Assembly (NCBI GenBank): GCA_028709385.1
Contig: JAQVXD010000007.1
Span: forward strand, 22,559-86,558
Source of the DNA: Fermentimonas sp.
GTDB taxonomy: Bacteria; Bacteroidota; Bacteroidia; Bacteroidales; Dysgonomonadaceae
DNA: 64,000 nt
Reading direction: 5' to 3'
Shown: one piece after another, positions 45,286 to 54,127 of the stretch
Numbering within the stretch: the first letter of the stretch is position 1
Layout of the letters: every line of letters starts with the position of its first letter
Made by a program: the position numbers and the translations under genes
Notes under the pieces: generated by a model
Database searches by the model: none
Told to the model about the DNA's origin: nothing
The model's input: only the letters and a program-made list of their open reading frames with translations

Positions 45286-48200
45286 ATGTCTAAATACAAG
45301 CTAATCAATAACATCTCCGGGTGGGTGGTTTTTGCAGTTGCTGCCACGGTTTATCTTCTTACAATAGAACCCACAGCCAGTTTCTGGGATTGTGGAGAAT
45401 TCATAACATCAGCTTACAAACTGGAAGTGGGACATCCGCCGGGTGCTCCTTTTTTTATGCTTGTAGGTAACTTTTTCACTCAATTTGCAAAAGACACTTC
45501 ACAGGTTGCAATGATGATAAACATTATGTCAGCCCTGATGAGTGCGCTTACCATATTGTTCCTATTCTGGACTATAACTCATCTGACAAGAAAGTTAATA
45601 CAAAAGAGCAGCAATGATGTGTTAACTGTCGGCCAAACTATCGCTGTTATCGGAAGCGGAGTTGTAGGATCTCTTGTTTACACTTTTTCTGACACATTCT
45701 GGTTTTCAGCTGTTGAAGGTGAAGTATATGCCTTTTCTTCGATGCTTACCGCACTTGTATTCTGGCTGATTCTAAAATGGGAGGATAATGCAGATAAACC
45801 TCACTCCGACAAATGGCTGGTTCTAATTGCTTACGTCATGGGGCTCTCTATCGGTGTCCATCTGCTCAACTTACTGTGTATCCCTGCAATAGTGCTTGTT
45901 TACTACTTTAAGAAAAATGAAAATGCAAACTGGAAAGGTGCAATGAAAGCTCTTTTGGTTTCATTTGGACTGATAATTATCCTGATGTGGGGGGTAATAC
46001 CTGGATTTACGAAAGTAGGCGGATGGTTCGAGCTTCTATTCGTTAACAGTTTTGGCTTACCGTATAATTCAGGAGTATTCTTTTACTTACTGATACTGGT
46101 TGCTTCAATTGCGATGGGGCTTTATCATACAATATCTTCTAAAAGTAATGAAAAAAGAGCACGAGCTGCGTTATTCGCGAGTCTGGCATTGACAGGTGTA
46201 CTTTTCATTAGCGGCAGTCCATTGCTTTGGGTTATACTGATTGCAGCAGGTGCTTACTTTGTATTTAAATCAAAGAAAATAAGCATGAGATTCATAAATC
46301 TTTCAGTCTCATGCTTAATGGTAATTTTAGTGGGTTTCTCAGCATATGCACTTATACCTATCAGATCAAGCGCTAATACCCCACTCGATCTGAATTCACC
46401 TGAGGACATTTTCTCACTGGGCAGCTACCTAAATCGCGAACAATATGGACAGACTCCACTTATTCACGGTACAACTTACGCTTCAAAGATTGCAAGAAAT
46501 GCTGACGGTACAGCTATTATTGACGGAGAACGCACAAGCTATAAGCAAGTCGTGAAAACTTCACCGGAGGAGAAGGACAGATATGAAAAAACCACATCGC
46601 CCAACTATAAATACACCAACACAATGCTCCTCCCCAGGATGCATTCAAACCCTAATAATCCCTCATTCCAAAACCATATAATGGGATACGAGAGATGGGG
46701 AGGCGTTATTGACCAAAACAAAAAACCTACACTCCTGCAGAATTTAAAATTCATGTTTGGCTACCAGTTCAATTATATGTACTGGCGCTACTTCATGTGG
46801 AATTTCTCAGGAAGACAAAATGATATTCAGGGTGACGGAGGAATAACTTCCGGGAATTGGATTACAGGTATTCCTTTTATTGATGAGCACGTTCTGGGTC
46901 TAGGGCCTCAGGATGATATGGCTCCTGATATTGTAAATAATAAAGGGAGAAACAAATATTATATGCTGCCCCTCATATTGGGCATAATTGGAATTCTTTA
47001 TCAGCTAAGGTTAAAAGAGAGAGGAAAACAGAGTTTTATTGTTGTCTTTCTCCTTTTCTTTATGACCGGACTTGCAATTATCCTTTATCTTAACCAGACA
47101 TTTATGGAGCCGAGGGAAAGGGATTATGCCTATGCCGGGTCTTTCTACGCTTTTTCAATATGGATTGGTATGGGTGTATCAGGAGTATCTCTTTTCCTCA
47201 GAAAATATTTAAAAAACACCAAAGCAGCCACAGCAATTGCTTCTGCAGCCTGTTTGTTTGTACCAATTCAGATGGCTTCACAGAACTGGGATGATCATGA
47301 TCGTTCAGGAAGAACTCTGGCGCGTGATACTGGTATGAATTACCTTAGCAGTGTTGGGGAAAATGCAATTTTGTTCACCAATGGTGATAATGATACTTAC
47401 CCGCTATGGTATGTTCAGGAAACCGAAGGTTTCAGAACTGATGTTAGGGTAACAAACCTCAGCTTTCTTCAAACAGAGTGGTATATCGATCAGCTTTTAA
47501 GACCTGCTTACGAGTCTGAACCATTACCTATTAAATGGTCACGTCCAAGATATTCGGGTGATGAAGGAAGTGCTGCCTTTGTTATTTCAAAAGAAGAAAT
47601 AGAGAGTGTACTCAGACAAAGTGAAATACCTCCTGTTTCGTTTAGTAATTATTACGACAGAAACGCTTTCCGTGACACAATATCATTAAAACAGACAATG
47701 GAGAATTTGCGTACGGGTGAAAACTCTCGTCCGGCTAATCCGTTTAACACAGGTAACACATCAGTAATACCTGGCGATATTCTTTATCTTGATGTTGACA
47801 GTTCAAAGGTAGACTGGGATGCTTTGGCAGCTGAACCAACAGACAGAATGCTTGTTAGTCTTGCGGGAAAACAGGCTGTTTACCGTCATGAACTGATGAT
47901 ACTTGAACTTCTCTCCAATCTGAATGATGATAACTGGGAAAGACCGTTGCATTTCGCAACTACAATAACACCTTCATTGTATATGAATCTGCAGGACAAC
48001 AATTTCTCCTTGAACGGTCTCACTTATCAGGTAGTGCCCGGCACTCCATTAAACAACGGAGTAAACCTGGAAGCAGCATTTGATAATATGGTTAATAAGT
48101 TCAGATGGGGAGGCCTTGAAAATAACCCTGATGTTTACATGGATCAAACCAGCAGGAGAATGCTGTCAACCTTCAGACTATATTTCACACAACTTATTGA

Positions 48201-48756
48201 TGAACTTATTAATGCAGGTGAAAATGAAAAAGCTCTGATTGCTCTTAATAAAATTACCTCTATGGTTCCCGACAGTGCCGTTTCATACGGAACAGACGGT
48301 CTTCTGTTTGCAAGAGCATATTACAGGCTTGGTGAAAATGAAAAAGCTGATGCACTTATTACTGAGATTCACAACAGAATTAATGCAAACCTCAACTGGT
48401 TTGAAAGATTAAAATCTGTGCAGATTGCAAATACAATGACAGATATCATATATAATAATATAAGTCCCCTGATGCTCATTAAAAATATTTATCAGCAATA
48501 TGACAATGATAAATACCTGCTATTAACAGATGATTTGCTTCAAAGAGCTCAGGCTTTCTATATGAAAGGCATCCCTTATGTGGGTGATACTATTTTAAGA
48601 GAGATTACCGATAGTGCTGTACGCGGGTATTATTCTACACCGGCTGACGACACAATCCGTCAGACTGAAGAGGAAGAAATTATGCAAAAAGCAATGGGTA
48701 TGATGAAGCAGTTTAATCCCCGTTTGCTTGAACAGTACAGTTCAACACCACAATAA
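45286..48756 (+). CDS. DUF2723 polytopic membrane protein, GT-C glycosyltransferase-like
   Basis: A 1156-residue protein. Seen: about ten to twelve membrane helices in residues 10-680, with a conserved ASFWDCGEFI motif right after helix 1 (Asp35 and Glu38, at the place where protein O-mannosyltransferases and other GT-C enzymes carry their catalytic acidic residues), HPPGAPFFMLV, NQTFMEPRERDYAYAGSFYAF, and a periplasmic C-terminal half (about 700-1156) with TNGDNDTYPLWYVQETEG and TPR-like helical repeats near the end. Family members are widespread in Bacteroidota. A role in sugar transfer to proteins or envelope polymers is inference. The polysaccharide deacetylase follows. Confidence 0.85.
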   Translation: MSKYKLINNISGWVVFAVAATVYLLTIEPTASFWDCGEFITSAYKLEVGHPPGAPFFMLVGNFFTQFAKDTSQVAMMINIMSALMSALTILFLFWTITHLTRKLIQKSSNDVLTVGQTIAVIGSGVVGSLVYTFSDTFWFSAVEGEVYAFSSMLTALVFWLILKWEDNADKPHSDKWLVLIAYVMGLSIGVHLLNLLCIPAIVLVYYFKKNENANWKGAMKALLVSFGLIIILMWGVIPGFTKVGGWFELLFVNSFGLPYNSGVFFYLLILVASIAMGLYHTISSKSNEKRARAALFASLALTGVLFISGSPLLWVILIAAGAYFVFKSKKISMRFINLSVSCLMVILVGFSAYALIPIRSSANTPLDLNSPEDIFSLGSYLNREQYGQTPLIHGTTYASKIARNADGTAIIDGERTSYKQVVKTSPEEKDRYEKTTSPNYKYTNTMLLPRMHSNPNNPSFQNHIMGYERWGGVIDQNKKPTLLQNLKFMFGYQFNYMYWRYFMWNFSGRQNDIQGDGGITSGNWITGIPFIDEHVLGLGPQDDMAPDIVNNKGRNKYYMLPLILGIIGILYQLRLKERGKQSFIVVFLLFFMTGLAIILYLNQTFMEPRERDYAYAGSFYAFSIWIGMGVSGVSLFLRKYLKNTKAATAIASAACLFVPIQMASQNWDDHDRSGRTLARDTGMNYLSSVGENAILFTNGDNDTYPLWYVQETEGFRTDVRVTNLSFLQTEWYIDQLLRPAYESEPLPIKWSRPRYSGDEGSAAFVISKEEIESVLRQSEIPPVSFSNYYDRNAFRDTISLKQTMENLRTGENSRPANPFNTGNTSVIPGDILYLDVDSSKVDWDALAAEPTDRMLVSLAGKQAVYRHELMILELLSNLNDDNWERPLHFATTITPSLYMNLQDNNFSLNGLTYQVVPGTPLNNGVNLEAAFDNMVNKFRWGGLENNPDVYMDQTSRRMLSTFRLYFTQLIDELINAGENEKALIALNKITSMVPDSAVSYGTDGLLFARAYYRLGENEKADALITEIHNRINANLNWFERLKSVQIANTMTDIIYNNISPLMLIKNIYQQYDNDKYLLLTDDLLQRAQAFYMKGIPYVGDTILREITDSAVRGYYSTPADDTIRQTEEEEIMQKAMGMMKQFNPRLLEQYSSTPQ

Positions 48757-48773
48757 AATTATAAAAAAGAGAG

Positions 48774-48801
48774 ACGGGCAGTATAGTGATATATTGCCCG
48801 T
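48774..48801. other. Strong intercistronic hairpin without a T-tract
   Basis: ACGGGCAGTATA (48774-48785) pairs with TATATTGCCCGT (48790-48801), 12 pairs with one G-U, around a GTGA tetraloop; GAGA/TCTC can extend it. It lies between the DUF2723 gene and the deacetylase; on the plus strand no T-run follows, so mRNA processing or stability is likelier than termination. Confidence 0.5.
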
Positions 48802-48831
48802 AATCTCCTGTGTTAAAAAAAGGTTCAAAAT

Positions 48832-49458
48832 ATGCTGATTGAACAACCACCAATATTTTACAGGTTATTATACCCAAATTCAGTCTGGAGACTCAGAGTG
48901 CCGGATAAAAAAACAGTTTATCTTACATTTGATGATGGTCCTATACCTGAAGTCACTCCCTGGGTATTGAGTGTATTAAACAAATATAATATAAAGGCGA
49001 CATTCTTCTGTGTTGGAGATAATGTCCGTAAGTACAGTTATATCTATGATCAACTTCTTGATGATGGTCACAGAACCGGCAACCACACCTTTCATCATTT
49101 GCAGGGTTGGCTAAATTCACCTGCTAAGTTTCTGGAAGATACCAAGGAAGCAGATAAGTTGATAAAATCAACACTTTTTCGCCCGCCTCACGGCCACATG
49201 ATTTTTCCTCAACCAGGTTTACTAAAGAAGAATGGGTATAAAATAATTATGTGGGATGTGGTGACCCGCGATTATAGTAAATATATGAGCCCGGAGCAGG
49301 TACTAGAAAACGTCAAACGGTATACCCGAGACGGCTCTGTAATTGTGTTTCATGACTCTCTCAAAGCCGAAAAGAATCTTAGATACGCGTTGCCGCTTGC
49401 AATTGAGTGGTTACAGGAGCAAGGTTACTCATTTGAATTAGTACCCTTCAGCATATAA
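48832..49458 (+). CDS. Polysaccharide deacetylase (NodB domain, CE4)
   Basis: A 208-residue metal-dependent de-N-acetylase. Seen: motif 1 LTFDDGPIPE (Asp34, Asp35), motif 2 GNHTFHH with two metal-binding histidines, motif 3 RPPHGH, and motif 5 region VIVFHDS. There is no signal peptide or membrane helix, so it may act on the inner face or on a lipid-linked intermediate. Chitin-like, peptidoglycan or surface-glycan substrates cannot be told apart. It follows DUF2723 by 75 bases and ends in a terminator. Confidence 0.9.
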   Translation: MLIEQPPIFYRLLYPNSVWRLRVPDKKTVYLTFDDGPIPEVTPWVLSVLNKYNIKATFFCVGDNVRKYSYIYDQLLDDGHRTGNHTFHHLQGWLNSPAKFLEDTKEADKLIKSTLFRPPHGHMIFPQPGLLKKNGYKIIMWDVVTRDYSKYMSPEQVLENVKRYTRDGSVIVFHDSLKAEKNLRYALPLAIEWLQEQGYSFELVPFSI

Positions 49459-49482
49459 TTAAACTGTCGATGTTAATCTATC

Positions 49483-49525
49483 AATCAGGTATTTTATTTA
49501 TTTAAAGTAATACCTGATTTTTTTT
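49483..49525 (+). terminator. Rho-independent terminator of the deacetylase
   Basis: AATCAGGTATT (49483-49493) pairs with AATACCTGATT (49509-49519), 11 bp, followed directly by T8. Confidence 0.88.
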
Positions 49526-49598
49526 GACCAAAACTTCATTAAAATCAACTTATTCTGTTAAATAATACTAATTTGATGAAAAACGATAGTATTATGCA

Positions 49599-49628
49599 TT
49601 GCATAGTACAATATTTGGCATACATTTG
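49599..49628 (+). promoter_or_regulatory. Predicted promoter of the MacB-like export operon
   Basis: TTG at 49599-49601, 19 bases, then TACATTTG at 49621-49628, a full match to the Bacteroidetes consensus. The leader to the first ATG is about 25 bases. Confidence 0.7.
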
Positions 49629-49659
49629 TACCGTTCTTTATAAATGTAACTTATAATTA

Positions 49660-50391
49660 ATGCGCCGCATGATAGAAATCAGGCAATTACATAAATCTTA
49701 TCACACCGAAGCACTCCCACTTCACGTACTTAAAGGAATAGATTTACATATAGATAAAGGTGAATATGTATCCATTATGGGTGCATCAGGTTCAGGCAAA
49801 TCTACTTTACTTAATATAATTGGAATTCTGGACACGTATGATGCAGGTGACTATTACCTTAATGGTAGTCTTATTAAAGATTTAAGTGAAACTCAGGCTG
49901 CACGCTACAGAAACGAAATGATAGGTTTTGTGTTTCAATCATTTAATCTGATCAATTTTAAAAATGCCCTCGAAAATGTCGCTCTCCCACTCTATTACAA
50001 GAAAGTGAGCCGCAAAAAACGCAATATTATTGCGATGGAGCATCTGGATAAAATGGGACTGAAAGACTGGGCTCATCATTTACCAAATGAGCTGTCCGGG
50101 GGACAGAAACAACGCGTTGCAATTGCAAGGGCAATGATTTCTAATCCTAAGATTATTCTGGCTGACGAACCAACAGGGGCACTTGACAGCAATACAACCA
50201 TTGAAGTGATGGAAGTTCTTACTAATCTGAATAAAGAGGGAATTACCACCATTATTGTAACACACGAGAAATCTGTCTCTGATGCTACTAACCGTATCAT
50301 TCACCTGAAGGATGGTATGATTGAATATGAGACCAATAAGGCTAATGGTGTTCATGTAACCACTACAAACCTAAATTATCAGTCTTTATGA
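49660..50391 (+). CDS. ABC transporter ATP-binding protein, LolD/MacB type
   Basis: A 243-residue ATPase for a mechanotransmission (type VII) exporter. Seen: Walker A GASGSGKST, Q-loop FVFQSFNL, signature LSGGQKQRVA, Walker B ILADEPTGALD and H-loop VTHE. ATG codons at 49660 and 49669 are both possible; the second gives the usual MIEIRQLHK start. The last four bases overlap the first permease gene (ATGA), so translation is coupled. First gene of an operon with two permeases, a periplasmic adaptor and an outer-membrane channel. Confidence 0.94.
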   Translation: MRRMIEIRQLHKSYHTEALPLHVLKGIDLHIDKGEYVSIMGASGSGKSTLLNIIGILDTYDAGDYYLNGSLIKDLSETQAARYRNEMIGFVFQSFNLINFKNALENVALPLYYKKVSRKKRNIIAMEHLDKMGLKDWAHHLPNELSGGQKQRVAIARAMISNPKIILADEPTGALDSNTTIEVMEVLTNLNKEGITTIIVTHEKSVSDATNRIIHLKDGMIEYETNKANGVHVTTTNLNYQSL

Positions 50392-51650
50392 TAGACCTTC
50401 TGCAGGAAATATTCGAGACACTCAAAAAAAACAAAATGCGTACTACCCTTACAGGATTATCTGTATCATGGGGTATATTTATACTTATAATTCTTCTCGG
50501 AGCGGGTAACGGTCTGAAAAACGGTGTAATGCAAAACTTCAGCTCAAGGGCTGTAAACCGCATAAACCTTTATCCCGGAAGGACATCCATTCCTCACAAA
50601 GGTCTAAAGTCTGACAGACAGCTCTCTTTCACAACAGAAGAAGTGGATTTTATAAAGGACGAGGTTTCGGAGAGCAGACTTATCACTGCCCGTCTGAACA
50701 ACACTATGAATGTTACTTATGGTAATGAATACGGATCATACGAAATCAGGGGTGTGATGCCTAACTATTCGCATATTGAAAAACTCACCATCAGGCCGGA
50801 GGATGGACGTTTTATCAATAACCTGGACATGAAAGAGTATAACAAGGTAATCGTTCTGGATAAAAAAATTGCAGATCTCCTGTTTCCGGGTGAATCAGCG
50901 ATAGGCAAAACAGTTAAGCTCGGCAGTTTAATGTTTAAGGTAGTTGGCATAAATTCAAGAAAAGAGGACTGGGGCGGTCCAAAAGCATATATACCATTCA
51001 CAACTTCTCAATCAATCTTTAATCCCAACGGAAAGTTTTACAACATTGTTTTCACTGTTGACGGCCTTAATACAAAAGAAGCAAATGACAAGTTCAATGA
51101 GACACTCAGAACAATGATGAGCAGACGGCTCAATTTTAACCCTAACGATGAGCAGGCTCTTTGGATAAATAATGCTCAGTCTGAATATATTGAAACAATG
51201 AATATATTTAATGGTATAACACTTTTTGTTACAATAGTCGGAATTCTGACGCTCATTGCCGGTATCGTAGGAGTAAGTAATATTATGCTGGTATCAGTAA
51301 AAGAACGCACCAGGGAAATAGGTATACGAAAAGCTATCGGAGCCAAACCATCATCTATATTAAAAACAATAATTCTGGAGTCAATAATAATCACCACCCT
51401 CTTTGGATATATCGGACTAATGATGGGCATAGGTCTCACAGAGATTATAAATTTCTTTATGGAACAGGCAGCAAGTGCTCAACCGGTATCCGATGAACCT
51501 CAAATGTCGGTTTTCACTAATCCTACCGTCGAAGTCGGCTATGCAGTTTTTGCAACAATTGTACTTATTGTTTCAGGTGTTCTTGCAGGGTATCTGCCTG
51601 CACGTAAAGCTGTTAAAGTGAAACCGATTGAGGCTATGCGACAGGAATAA
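50388..51650 (+). CDS. MacB-like ABC permease, first copy
   Basis: A 420-residue FtsX/MacB permease. Seen: an N-terminal helix after a short cytosolic segment (MRTTLTGLSVSWGIFILIILLG, shortened here to WGIFILIILLG), a periplasmic MacB_PCD domain of about 230 residues (residues 45-275), and three C-terminal helices with the FtsX signature GIVGVSNIMLVSVKERTREIGIRKAIGA and ending PARKAVKVKPIEAMRQE. Those strings are cited in part only. It overlaps the ATPase gene by four bases and lies 16 bases before the second permease. Confidence 0.93.
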   Translation: MIDLLQEIFETLKKNKMRTTLTGLSVSWGIFILIILLGAGNGLKNGVMQNFSSRAVNRINLYPGRTSIPHKGLKSDRQLSFTTEEVDFIKDEVSESRLITARLNNTMNVTYGNEYGSYEIRGVMPNYSHIEKLTIRPEDGRFINNLDMKEYNKVIVLDKKIADLLFPGESAIGKTVKLGSLMFKVVGINSRKEDWGGPKAYIPFTTSQSIFNPNGKFYNIVFTVDGLNTKEANDKFNETLRTMMSRRLNFNPNDEQALWINNAQSEYIETMNIFNGITLFVTIVGILTLIAGIVGVSNIMLVSVKERTREIGIRKAIGAKPSSILKTIILESIIITTLFGYIGLMMGIGLTEIINFFMEQAASAQPVSDEPQMSVFTNPTVEVGYAVFATIVLIVSGVLAGYLPARKAVKVKPIEAMRQE

Positions 51651-51666
51651 TAAATTAGATAACCAG

Positions 51667-52920
51667 ATGAAAATATTCGATTTAGACAGATTGCAGGAAA
51701 TTTGGATTACCATAACTCACAATAAATCCAGAAGCGTGCTCACTGCCTTTGGTGTATTCTGGGGGATGCTGATGCTTGTACTTATGGTAGGCGCCGGAGC
51801 TGCACTGGAAAGAGGAATATCTTCTCAGGTGGAAGGGTTTGCCACTAACTCTGCATTTTTTGCATCTTCACCCACTACTATTCCTTATAAAGGATTCCAG
51901 AAAGGAAGAAACTGGAATATGACAAACAGTGATATTCCGGTTATCAGACAACGAGTTAAAGAGTTGCAGTACCTATCACCTGTTCTTTTTGCAGGTGGCA
52001 ATGACGATAATGTGGTCAGGGGAGAAAAGAAAGGATCTTATCTGGTAAAAGGATGTTATCCTGAATATGACCTGATAGAGAAAAGTAAATTATTATATGG
52101 CAGATATATCAACGATATAGATATTGCAGAACGAAGGAAAGTATGCATCATCGGAGAACGTATTTATGAAGTGTTATTCAACAAAGGAGAAGATCCCACA
52201 GGCCAGCAGATCAGGGTCAACGGCATATACTTCCAAGTGATAGGGGTTGCAAGAAGTACTTCAGGTGTAAGCATAGGAGGACGCACCGAGGAAACAGTTG
52301 TTATGCCATTTTCTACTATGCAGCAGGCTTTTAATCAGGGCAATATAATCCATTTCCTGGCTGCCACTGCTGACAATGGAATACCGGTTAAAGTTGTTCA
52401 GGACAAGATTCTTGAAGTACTTAAACTGCAACATCAGATATCTCCGGATGACAAGGATGCTGTTTTTTCAATGAATATCGAAGAACAGTTTAAAATGTTC
52501 AACTACCTTGGAATCGGAATATCAGCATTAATATGGATTGTGGGACTGGGGACTTTAATTGCCGGAACTATCGGTGTGAGTAATATAATGCTGGTAACTG
52601 TTCGTGAACGTACCAAAGAGATTGGTATCAGACGAGCTCTGGGCGCTACTCCAAAAAACATTATCGGTCAGATTCTGAGTGAGAGTATTGTATTAACCGT
52701 AATTGCCGGAGTCACAGGAATTGTAGTGGGTGTAGGACTGCTTCGGGCTACAGGCATCGTTCTGAGTCAGGGTGACCAGTTCTTTAAAGATCCCCAAATA
52801 TCATTCACAATGGCTGTAGCCTCACTCATCATACTTTTAGTTATCGGAACTTTTGCAGGTTATATTCCTGCACAACGAGCAATGATGATTAAACCGGTAG
52901 AAGCAATAAGTGAAGAATAA
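51667..52920 (+). CDS. MacB-like ABC permease, second copy
   Basis: A 417-residue paralogue of the preceding permease: N-terminal helix (FGVFWGMLMLVLMVGAGA), periplasmic MacB_PCD domain, then TIGVSNIMLVTVRERTKEIG and a final PAQRAMMIKPVEAISEE. The two copies are clearly divergent in the periplasmic part, so a heterodimer is likely. An in-frame start at 51628 would overlap the first permease; the ATG at 51667 restores the family N-terminus. Confidence 0.93.
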   Translation: MKIFDLDRLQEIWITITHNKSRSVLTAFGVFWGMLMLVLMVGAGAALERGISSQVEGFATNSAFFASSPTTIPYKGFQKGRNWNMTNSDIPVIRQRVKELQYLSPVLFAGGNDDNVVRGEKKGSYLVKGCYPEYDLIEKSKLLYGRYINDIDIAERRKVCIIGERIYEVLFNKGEDPTGQQIRVNGIYFQVIGVARSTSGVSIGGRTEETVVMPFSTMQQAFNQGNIIHFLAATADNGIPVKVVQDKILEVLKLQHQISPDDKDAVFSMNIEEQFKMFNYLGIGISALIWIVGLGTLIAGTIGVSNIMLVTVRERTKEIGIRRALGATPKNIIGQILSESIVLTVIAGVTGIVVGVGLLRATGIVLSQGDQFFKDPQISFTMAVASLIILLVIGTFAGYIPAQRAMMIKPVEAISEE

Positions 52921-52955
52921 AGGAAACAGGAAAAACAGATAACTAAATAAAACTT

Positions 52956-54059
52956 ATGAAACGAATTTTGAGAATTATTGGATTAGTACTTTTAGGCCTT
53001 TTGGTAATATCCACATTTGTGTTCCTATGGCAGAAATCACGACCTAAAGTTGTTCAATACACAATTGTTACCGCTCAAAATGGTAACATACAGAAAAGTA
53101 CAGTGGCAACAGGCAAAGTAGAACCTCGTAACGAGATACTTATTAAGCCGCAGATGTCGGGAATTATTTCCGAAGTTCATAAGGAAGCAGGAGATATGGT
53201 TAAAGCAGGAGATATTATTGCAAAAATTCAGGTAGTGCCGGATATGGTTAACCTTAGTAGCGCCGAGTCAAGAGTTGAAAGGGCCAAACTTGCAGCTAAC
53301 CAAAGCAGAAGCAACTATGAGAGAGATCGTAAACTATACGAAAATGAGGTGATATCCAGAGAAGAGTTCGAAAAAGTTGAGCTACAATACAAGAACGATG
53401 AAGAAGAATTTCGTGCGGCAACAGACAACCTGAGTCTGGTCAGAACAGGTATAACTCAAAGTTCGGCACAGACAAGTAACACATTGGTGAGATCAACCGT
53501 TAACGGCACTATCCTCGACGTACCGGTTAAGGTGGGTAACTCAGTTATACAGACAAATAATTTCAATGACGGTATAACTGTTGCGTCTGTTGCAGACCTT
53601 AGTGATATGCTCTTTATCGGAAAAATTGATGAAACAGAAGTAGGACGCTTAACCTCAGGAATGCCAATCGAAATAACTATTGGTGCTATTCAGGGGCGTA
53701 CAATACCTGCAAATCTGGAATATATTTCTCCTAAAGGTGTAGAAGAGAGTGGTGCAATTCTTTTCGAAATGAAAGCAGCTCTACAAATACCCGAAGATTT
53801 GTTTATCAGGGCAGGATACAGTGCAAATGCAGATATAACACTGGATAAACGGGAAAACGTTCTGACAATACCTGAGAGCACTCTTGAATTCAGCGGTGAC
53901 TCAGCTTTTGTTTATCTTGTTAAAAACGAAAATCCACAGGAATTTGAACGTCACTTTGTTACTATCGGTTTATCTGACGGAATAAATATTGAGGTGGTCG
54001 AAGGACTAAAAGAAAACGACAAGATACGTGGGACAGAAATAATTGAGGAAAAAAAGTAA
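52956..54059 (+). CDS. Periplasmic adaptor (HlyD/RND-MFP family)
   Basis: A 367-residue membrane-fusion protein that should link the MacB-like permeases to TolC. Seen: an N-terminal membrane anchor (about residues 4-25), a split biotinyl-lipoyl domain (IIKPQMSG-type ILIKPQMSGIISEV and STVNGTILDVPVKVGNSV), a helical hairpin between (about 100-165, NYERDRKLYENEVISREEFE), and beta-barrel and membrane-proximal parts after residue 200. Third type of component in the operon, 35 bases after permease 2. Confidence 0.93.
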   Translation: MKRILRIIGLVLLGLLVISTFVFLWQKSRPKVVQYTIVTAQNGNIQKSTVATGKVEPRNEILIKPQMSGIISEVHKEAGDMVKAGDIIAKIQVVPDMVNLSSAESRVERAKLAANQSRSNYERDRKLYENEVISREEFEKVELQYKNDEEEFRAATDNLSLVRTGITQSSAQTSNTLVRSTVNGTILDVPVKVGNSVIQTNNFNDGITVASVADLSDMLFIGKIDETEVGRLTSGMPIEITIGAIQGRTIPANLEYISPKGVEESGAILFEMKAALQIPEDLFIRAGYSANADITLDKRENVLTIPESTLEFSGDSAFVYLVKNENPQEFERHFVTIGLSDGINIEVVEGLKENDKIRGTEIIEEKK

Positions 54060-54127
54060 TACGCACTGTATTTGAAGAACTCAGTATTTGAAGAATTAAC
54101 TCAAAACAGTTTCAAAAGTTAAGTAAT

